Assembly: GCA_015179125.1 (NCBI GenBank)
Contig: WHVA01000406.1
Location: 41,964 to 105,963 of the forward strand
Reading direction: 5' to 3'
Origin: Gautieria morchelliformis
Taxonomy: Eukaryota > Basidiomycota > Agaricomycetes > Gomphales > Gomphaceae
Length of the DNA: 64,000 nt
The position numbers and the translations under genes were made by a program. Each line of letters opens with the position of its first letter. Positions within the stretch are counted from its first letter, which is position 1. The notes beneath the pieces are model-generated. The model saw only the letters and a list, made by a program, of their open reading frames with translations. It had not been told where the DNA came from and ran no database searches. Shown one piece after another: positions 57,122-64,000 of this stretch.

Positions 57122-57196
57122 GGTCACGTGACCGGTTCGCAGTCATCGTGACCATACGCGAGGGTGGTCCGTGCACGACCCTTCGCTCGGTATAAA
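57122..57196 (+). promoter_or_regulatory. E-box plus TATA promoter of the solitary Helitron
   Basis: GGTCACGTGACC at 57122-57133 and TATAAA at 57191-57196. Confidence 0.6.
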
Positions 57197-57818
57197 GAGA
57201 GCGATGCTGCATCACCGCAGTCCCCACTGGTGTCTTCCTGTGTTCTGGCTGTACTGGTGGGCTTACTATTGCTTTGGCTGGGCTCTGGGTGTCTTTGTGT
57301 GTGTCTCTGGGTGTCTCTGGGCTTCTCTGGCTGTGAATTGACACCAGCTTCTGCTTCAATGTCCTGTATATTTTTTTGATATTTTTTTCGCAAATAGACA
57401 TCAATAAATCTAACTTGCTAACCTTAATCACTGCCAACTTAAATATCCTGTACATTTTTTTTGATATTTTTTCGCAAATAGACATCAATAAATCTAACTG
57501 GCTAACCTCAGCCACCTTAACTATCCTGTAAATTTTTTTGACATTTTTTCGCAAATGGATATCAATAACTTATACTGACTTTGCTCAAGTTGATAACAAC
57601 TTCTGTTATAATGTAGTGTGTTTTTTATTATCTTTTTTTGAAAAATAAATATAGATATCAATGAATTATCCTGACTTTGCTAAAATTAATACCAGCTTCA
57701 GGGTAAATGTACTGTACATTTTTTGACATTTTTTCAAAAGGTAGATATCAATAAATTATCCAGGCTTTGCTAAAATTAATGACAACAGCTGCTTAAATGT
57801 GGTTTCTTTTGCTATTTT

Positions 57819-58800
57819 AAGGACACGCTACCTGTGGGGACACATTACATGTGAGGACACGTTTGAGGACACGCTGCCTGTGGGGACACGTTACGTGCGA
57901 GGACACGCTACCTGTGAGGACACGCTACCTGTGAGGACACGTTACGTGCGAGGACACGCTGACACGTTTGAGGACACGCTACCTGTGGGGACACGTTACG
58001 TGCGAGGACACGCTACCTGTGAGGACACGCTACCTGTGAGGACACGTTACATGTGGGGACACGCTACCTGTGGGGACACGTTACGTGCGGGGACACACTA
58101 CCTGTGAGGACACGTTACGTGCGGGGACACGCTACCTGTGAGGACACGTTATGTGTGGGGACATGCTACCTGTGAGGACACGTTATGTGCGGGGACACAC
58201 TACCTGTGAGGACATGTTACGTGTGGGGAGTGGGGACACGTTATGTGCGGGGACACACTACCTGTGAGGACACGTTACGTGCGGGGACACCCTACCTGTG
58301 AGGACACGTTACGTGTGAGGACACGCTACCTGTGAGGACACGTTATGTGTGAGGACATGCTACCTTTGAGGACACGTTACGTGTGGGGACACGCTACCTG
58401 TGAGGACACGTTACGTGCGGGGACACACTACCTGTGAGGACACGTTACGTGCGGGGACACGCTACCTGTGAGGACACGTTATGTATGGGGACATGTACTG
58501 TACATTTTTTGACATTTTTTCAAAAGGTAGATATCAATAAATTATCCAGGCTTTGCTAAAATTAATGACAACAGCTGCTTAAATGTGGTTTCTTTTGCTA
58601 TTTTATTTATGTCTATATAAATAGATACTGATACATGTCCCTGATATGTGTGAGGACATGTTACGTGTGAGGACACGCTACCTGTGGGGACACATTACAT
58701 GTGAGGACACGTTACGTGCGAGGACATGCTACCTGTGAGGACACGCTACCTGTGAGGACACGTTACGTGTGAGGACACGTTACCTGTGAGGACATGCTAT
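57819..58800 (+). repeat. 17-bp minisatellite (type A) split by a duplicated AT-rich block
   Basis: 17-bp units occupy 57819-58494 and 58646-58800. Between them lies a second copy of the AT-rich segment that also precedes the array (about 57711-57818), so the array end was duplicated internally. Confidence 0.85.
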
Positions 58801-59133
58801 CCAACTGCACTTTGGGTCTTCCCCCATTTCTGATTTTGGTATTGTTTCTGGTTCTGTGAGAGTGTCACCGCAGGATCAGCTGGCATATCGATATAACCAC
58901 ATTGTCAAAATTCAGGATCCCCAAGATCACTATTGGATCTATTTCACAATGCACGAGCTTTGAAACCTGTGGATTATGACAATAGGCGCAATCTTATAAT
59001 CTCTGATGATTCAGTCAAGACTATTACCACTTTCATGTCTAGAGTCGCTGGGAGGCCCATCCCAGAGGTCGAGAGAGAGCTCTGCATGTTCGGCTGTTCC
59101 ATGGGTGCATACATGATTCATGATACTATATGA
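58798..59133 (+). pseudogene. Conserved ORF fragment, solitary copy
   Basis: Same block as in units 2, 6, 8 and 10, with the C-terminal 66-codon segment intact (NLIISDDSVKTITTFMSRVAG, GCSMGAYMIHDTI). Confidence 0.45.
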
Positions 59134-59304
59134 TCAGGGATATATTTTGCATGATCCTATTTACCCCAATGCACTTGACCTTACTGATTCACTTGACCTT
59201 ACTGATTCACTTGACCTTACTGATTCACTTGACCTTACTTATGCATTTGACCTTACCAAGGCGCTTGACCTACACCCCTGCACGAAGCGCGGGTACCCAC
59301 CTAG

Positions 59305-60272
59305 TCACATCTCATGGTCACAAGTGGAACAATCAATGACTAAGCAAGACAGAGGAAACAAGAGCCCTACAATCCTGGTGAGGTCAATATAAGGGCAACC
59401 TAGACAGATGCTCTACACTCAAGCGATGAACTGGCAAAGGGGGATAAAATCAGATAGAGAACTACATACATGACACAGACATACCTGGCAAAGGGAGATC
59501 CAAAGAGAAAACTCTAAGGAACTTCTTCACCGGCTTACTACAACTATATGCTTCAGGCATGCTACCCTGATCGCCCAAACCCTAAATGATATAAGTGATT
59601 GCACCAAACATAATAGGGAGTGGATGGATAAGCAAGGAACAGCATCAGAGATAGTTGGGATGGGAAAGGACATGAATAGAACACAATCCAGAGGGCACCA
59701 ATGGCTCTTGGATATGGGACCTTGTTAATTAGCTTAAAGGTGGAGGACAATGTACCACTGGAGACCTGACAAGTAGTGGATGGTTTGGTGGGAGGATTGA
59801 ACAAAGGAGGCAAGCTTTTATATGAGACAAATGTGTATGACATTGTTCCCAGAACAGATGCTATAAAGGATAGGTGGGGGTGACTACCGGTTTGCTCAAA
59901 TGGTAATTTGGACAATGTGGTGATGAATGAGAGTGAAGATGAATGCAAGCAAATTTCAAGCTGGATTGATGTCATGTGACTGTGTCATGTGATTGTCAGG
60001 TGACCGTAGATAATCAGGTGACTTTGAGGTCAGGTGATTGTCAGGTGACTGTGGATGATCAGGTGACTTTGAGCTGTTTTTGAGGTCATGTGATAGTCAT
60101 GTGACCATGGGGGATTCTTAGCTAAACTATCAAGAGATTGTTGTATCTTGTGGACCCAATGTGAGTGTAGCATAGAAATATTAATACAACCTTTCTTGAG
60201 GACATTTGAAACTAATTAACTACCTAGTAAATGTTCGTAAATAGGTAGCTACTTTGTGGACGATCCCTAACA
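59305..60272 (-). mobile_element. 3' LTR of gypsy 2 (left edge uncertain)
   Basis: In minus orientation the polypurine tract GAAAGGGGGGATAG (about 60273-60286) is followed by TGTTAGGG, so the LTR right edge on the plus strand is 60272. A minus-strand TATAAAAG lies at 59822-59815, and TCAKGTGA repeats lie upstream of it. The other LTR edge was not found; it may lie near 59305 or beyond the inserted Helitron. Confidence 0.6.
59972..60104 (-). promoter_or_regulatory. Cluster of nine TCA[T/G]GTGA motifs in gypsy 2 U3
   Basis: Four TCATGTGA and five TCAGGTGA occur in about 135 bp. They contain E-box-like CANNTG cores and sit about 150 bp upstream (minus strand) of the TATAAAAG at 59822-59815. Confidence 0.55.
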
Positions 60273-60297
60273 CTATCCCCCCTTTCAAATGTTCGCT

Positions 60298-61371
60298 TTA
60301 GACCAATTCTACATCTTCAAAATTCACTGAAGAATTCCTGGAAGGTACTGGTGTCGCAGGGTACTGGTCAGAGTTGATGCGGGTATTGAAAGATGGTTTT
60401 GGAGACAAGTAGTCGATAGTAGAAGGATGAATAAAATAGGGATAACCGAGGGCGGCCTGGTCTTCGAATAGCTGCGCAAAGGAAGGCTGCCATTTAACGA
60501 CTTGCTTGTTATGGTCGTTATGCTTGGTGTCAATGATAGGATGGATAGAGGAACAGTGAGCTTTGTTAGAAGATTCCCCATTGAGAGTCGAATTGCTAGG
60601 AGATGAGTCGCGAGTTCTCTTGCGGCTCTGTCGCTCCGTATGGACTCCAAGAGTGTAAGCTTTTGGTTCAAGCCAATGCTCACATTCGGCTTCGTTGGAA
60701 ATAGTCGTAGTATAACGGCTACGAGTATTGAAACTCATATCTTCTCTGTAACGACGTCTGAGGGCCTCATAGAAGGGAAACTTGGTGGTGGTGAGGTCCA
60801 TGTATGCGTCATCTTCGTTGTCCTTGATGCTGAGCAAGGTCTTGCCAGGTTCGAGAGGCCACTTCCAGGTGCAGTCCTTGAGATCGACGCAGTTTTCTTT
60901 TGCTTTAGCAGTCCACGCAGTGAGTTGATGGCTCGTCTACTGCCACCTTTCAATCCACGACTCTATGTCGCTTTTCTCTCCAGGGATTTTCAAGAAATTG
61001 AAAGCGAGGTAATTGTCAGGTGGAATGGGAGCACGTATCATGCTGATTTTGTGATATTTTTTGTCAGGAATGGTGAGCGGGAGTGTATTGGAATCAACAT
61101 CTCCTTTCCAGCCTGCGGCGGCGGCAAGGATGTGTCGACACTTCATGTGCACGGCTTCCCAGATACTGTCCGCTAGTTCAGGACGGAGGTAGACGTAAGT
61201 CTTTCTGAATAGGAAGACAGTCGTCCAGTCATGATGTCCAGATTTGTAGTATTCAAAGTTGTCGGTGTGCTGGAACTCGAACTGAGGCATGGACACCGCG
61301 GCTTGAACAACTTTGTTTCCATCGTGTGAGAGCTGGTAGTCGATTGATGTTACAGGAGGGAAAAGAGACAT
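60298..61371 (-). pseudogene. Gypsy 2 ORF3 with one amber codon
   Basis: A single minus-strand frame of 358 codons from ATG at 61371 to the stop at 60298, broken only by TAG at 60939-60937 (codon 145). It aligns by eye with gypsy 1 ORF3: the start MSLFPPVTSIDYQL, AAAAGWKGD, a Trp-rich QLTAW..WKWP around the amber codon, KRTRDSSPSN and KQVVKWQPSFAQ. Its C-terminus is disordered and Ser/Pro-rich. Function unknown. Confidence 0.72.
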
Positions 61372-61561
61372 GGAGAGAGATGGATAATATTTCGATTGAG
61401 CGACACTAGATAAGTTGAGAGACTGTTTTTTTTGGATTTTTCAAGAGTTCTTTCTGATTTTTATGCATTTTCTTGGGCTAGATAATTATATTCGTACACT
61501 GTTTTTCAAGACACAAAAACTGAGAGAAGGTTCTAGGTGAGTCTGATCAGCTCTATAGTCT

Positions 61562-61844
61562 TCATTTCCTTCCTTGACTTTCGTCCCATTCTCGCACAAC
61601 GTCAGGTGCGTTTTTCAAATGTTTTTGTGTTAACCATTCATCGAATTGAGGTCCATATCCAACGAATTTGGTCAATAATTCTTCAGTACGTCTTCCATTT
61701 CTCACAGCTCTCCAGCGAGAATTGATGATTTTCTCAACTTCATACTCAGGTACTTTGGAGAAATCAGCCCTATTGAGATGCTTCCTGGGACGATCTCCAA
61801 ATTCTACAGGTGAGTCATTGTATTTCTCAAGGTGTGCCATGTTT
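61562..61844 (-). pseudogene. Gypsy 2 chromodomain segment of integrase
   Basis: Begins AHLEKYNDSPVEFG right after the solo LTR and continues HLNRADFSKVPEYEVEKI, LLTKFVGYGPQFDEWL and NAPDVV to the stop at 61562. In gypsy 1 the corresponding residues directly follow HPVLNI. Confidence 0.85.
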
Positions 61845-62575
61845 TGTAGTTTTATACTAGGAATGATAGCAAGAACGATTGATTTAATCTCTTGGTTGTG
61901 AGATAAATCGAGTGAGATTTTGGAGTAGACAGGTATATCTGTGCGCACAATAAGTATGCGTGTCTTATGATTTTAGTGCCGACTAGAAATTCTACTATGG
62001 AGTGTGGGGTGAAATGAGGTGCTATTTCACTGCTGTATTATTGTACATGGGGTCACGTATTTATTTGTTACTAGTGGCGCTTGGCGGTCAAGGGATTGGT
62101 GATGTGATACTAAAGGGATGGTGGAATGGGGCGAGCGGCGCACATGTAACGATAGGGGAGACGACGTGTGTTGAATAGATTGGGCTTGGAGATGGAGTGT
62201 AAAATAGGATGCGGGAACGGGAGTTTAGTGAAGGATAGGGGGCATAGTCTGGGTATGGCAGGGTCGGCTCGACGTGTCGCGTCCCTTGATTGGGTCACGT
62301 GACTGATGGAAAGCTCGTGATTCGGGATGGATTCGGTGTTCTTGGATGACGTTTCGGGTGTTGTGAATCGTGGTAATGCGTGATACGTATCCCTGTGGCA
62401 TCGGGGAAGTCGGGGGGGGTGATCGGGTCAATTTGAGTGGGTATATGATGATCCGGCGGTCTTGGGTACTAGTGCCGTAGTGCATATATTCCGAGAGAGG
62501 GGTTATCGGAGTATTGGTCGTGATATGGGGTTGTGTTTTAATATGTCAATATTGTTTTCTTTAATACTTTCAACA
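61845..62575. mobile_element. Solo LTR inserted in gypsy 2 pol, TGTTT target duplication
   Basis: A 731-bp segment with TG...CA ends (TGTAGTTTTATAC...ACTTTCAACA), flanked by TGTTT at 61840-61844 and 62576-62580. It splits the conserved LNM|AHLE junction. Its sequence is unlike the other LTRs here. Orientation not determined. Confidence 0.85.
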
Positions 62576-63652
62576 TGTTTAGCACAGGATGTAGTCTGTA
62601 TGATGCAGGCATCCTCAGCCGGTATGTGATTGGGCTAATTTTTTCTAGAACTTCGAAGGGTCCATCATAGCGCATCTGGAGCTTTCGTCCTAGCCCACGC
62701 TTATTTTTCAATAAGGCTAAGGTGTGTGGATTTATTACAACTTGATCTCCAACTTCAAATTCGCTGATAAGCCGGTTTCGGTTGTAATTCTTTTGCTGCG
62801 CAACTTGAGAAAATTGTATAGCCTCCTTGGCTTGTGACCTGTGAGTATCAAATTTTTCCATGAATTCCTTGGCTTTCTCGCTCTCAAACATCTCTGTTTC
62901 AGATGAGGGGTCCTGTTCGCTCAACTCCGGATGTGCAACTGCTTCGATCGGCTGGTGCAACAAGGTCAACTCAGTCAGGGGCTGGTATCCGTAGAGTAGG
63001 AATGCAGGTGAGAAATTCGTTGCTGAATGTGGAGTGGTGTTGTAAGCAAGGCTAAATCCGTCAAGTAGGGTAGACCAGTCGTTCAAGCTGGAATTGACAT
63101 ATGTTCGCAACCCAACTTCAAGGATTTGGTTCATAATCTCAGTTTGTCCATCCGCTTGGGGATGGTGAGCCATAGTGAGTGCCCTTTTCATTTGTAATTT
63201 CTCACAGATGACCTTCCAGAACGATCCAGTCCATTTTTAATCACAATCGGTTATGATCTGTCTAGGTAAGCCGTACTTGGTGACTACATGAGTGAAAAAT
63301 AATTGGGCTGTTTGCTCCTCATTGACCGTACTCTTTGTAGGGATAAAGATAGCATATTTGGTGAGCTTATCCACTACTACAAGTATGTTATCAAAACCAT
63401 CACTGAGGGGAACTCAGGAATAAAGTCCATGCTCACGACTTCAAAGGGTCGTTCCGGAATCGGTATTGGTTGGAGCAGTCCTATGGGTGCGTGTTTCCAT
63501 GGTTTAGCCTTCTGACAGATATCACAGCTAACAATGAATCGTTTCAAGTGTCTACTCATTTTAGGCCAGTAGTACACGCTTGCTAATCGATTGTAGGTCT
63601 TGTGATACCCAGCATGCGCTGCTTCAGTAAGTTTGTCATGTGTTTCGCTCAT
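62576..63652 (-). pseudogene. Gypsy 2 integrase (zinc-binding and catalytic core)
   Basis: The zinc-binding region (HDKLTEAAHAGYHKTYN, YYWPKMSRHLKRFIVSCDIC) starts in a frame ending near 63377. The core continues in another frame (KLTKYAIFIPTK-like, then CD*KWTG with an in-frame TAA where gypsy 1 has DRDSRWTG). From 63191 it is open: MAHHPQADGQTEIMNQ with the catalytic Glu, YNTTPHSATNFSPAFLLYG and GPFEVLEKISPITYRLRMPAS. It ends at HPVLNM where the solo LTR enters. Confidence 0.85.
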
Positions 63653-64000
63653 GATTTCCCCTTGCTGATTTTTTGGTGCACATAGCCTTCGATTTCCATT
63701 CCAATCTTCGAAGAATAACAGTCCATTATCATCTTCTGAAATAACAGTTGGCTAGGTGTGTTCCAGTTCTCTGTTTCGTGTAATTCCCTTCTGATCCTAC
63801 TGAAGTAAGGATCAGAATCATATCCTGTTGTGAACTTACTGATCTCTTCTGATGCCAGAGCAGCTTGTAATTTGAAAGATCGTGAGCCTGTGTAGCTGAT
63901 GTTTAGATTTTTATTTTTTTACAGGTTCGGCCGATTGCAAGCTGACTTCTGTCTCGAAAATTGAAGGTAAGGCTCGTGTATTTTCATCTTCAAATTCTGC
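63653..64000 (-). pseudogene. Gypsy 2 region upstream of integrase, partial
   Basis: On the minus strand fragments resembling the RNase H-integrase spacer are seen (for example LFFEDWNGNRRLCAPKN), interrupted by stops. The rest of pol lies beyond the window. Confidence 0.45.

Larger units (their letters stand above)
56973..59304 (+). mobile_element. Solitary non-autonomous Helitron (type A) with A/T flanks
   Basis: The element starts TCTAAGAG at 56973 preceded by A (56972) and ends CTAG at 59304 followed by T (59305), exactly the A-T insertion expected of Helitrons. It contains the TAATGTTAC stem-loop, the promoter, AT-rich repeats, a 17-bp minisatellite interrupted by a duplicated AT-rich segment (about 58494-58645), and the conserved ORF fragment. 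The 3' hairpin is imperfect. It is nearly identical to type A units of the array. Confidence 0.9.
59305..64000 (-). mobile_element. Ty3/gypsy chromovirus 2, minus strand, runs off window
   Basis: Order on the minus strand from 64000 downward: integrase zinc-binding domain, catalytic core, linker, a solo LTR insertion, chromodomain, ORF3, polypurine tract, LTR. Domains are clearly related to gypsy 1, but the nucleotide sequence is diverged. A frameshift and a stop in integrase, a stop in ORF3 and the LTR insertion mean it is inactive. Confidence 0.85.

Overview
This window looks like a transposon-saturated stretch of a filamentous fungal genome, most likely an agaricomycete (mushroom-forming basidiomycete). 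The evidence is ~50-bp GT-AG introns, a FunK1-type fungal kinase relic, a fungal P-loop 'QSSGTGKSR' family relic, Ty3/gypsy chromoviruses with a chromodomain, a Ty1/copia relic, a Tc1/mariner transposase and Helitrons. Only one multi-exon gene looks undamaged. All boundaries were read by eye; no alignment or database search was run.

1-26184 is a head-to-tail Helitron array. It opens with the 3' half of an autonomous element (Pif1-like helicase, 3' hairpin, CTAG end at 2083). Nine non-autonomous units follow, each ending in the same 3' hairpin plus CTAG and each starting immediately after the previous CTAG. There are two unit types. Type A starts TCTAAGAG, carries a 17-bp minisatellite and a conserved ORF fragment. 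Type B starts TCCTATAGG or TTACACTATA, carries a 21-bp minisatellite and usually a nested LTR. Most units have a GGTCACGTGACC palindrome upstream of a TATA box. Six copies (including the solitary one) carry a TAATATTAC-like nonamer near the 5' end, in the best cases in the loop of a stem-loop, recalling CRESS-DNA virus origins. A solitary full type-A copy at 56973-59304 sits between A and T and confirms the element ends.

26185-30518 holds a local tandem duplication, a 3'-truncated P-loop gene with introns, ~230-bp tandem repeats and a copia RNase H fragment on the minus strand. 30519-39684 is a decayed plus-strand Ty3/gypsy chromovirus with gag, protease, RT, RNase H, integrase, chromodomain, an additional ORF3 in the env position, and a 3' LTR. 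39685-42699 is the minus-strand pseudogene copy of an uncharacterised gene, split by a solo LTR with a GGTAC target duplication. 43064-46125 has no recognisable gene, only GC-rich tandem repeats. 46126-47630 is a third LTR copy carrying 15 TGAGTCA sites.

47636-56265 is bounded by ~700-bp inverted arms. Inside are a GC-rich hexamer repeat, the apparently intact five-exon paralogue (487 aa) of the disrupted gene, a FunK1 pseudogene, and a five-exon mariner transposase with a single nonsense codon. After the solitary Helitron, 59305-64000 is a second gypsy element of the same lineage on the minus strand. It has an LTR with TCAKGTGA repeats, ORF3 with an amber codon, a chromodomain, a solo LTR inserted in pol, and integrase, and it runs off the window.
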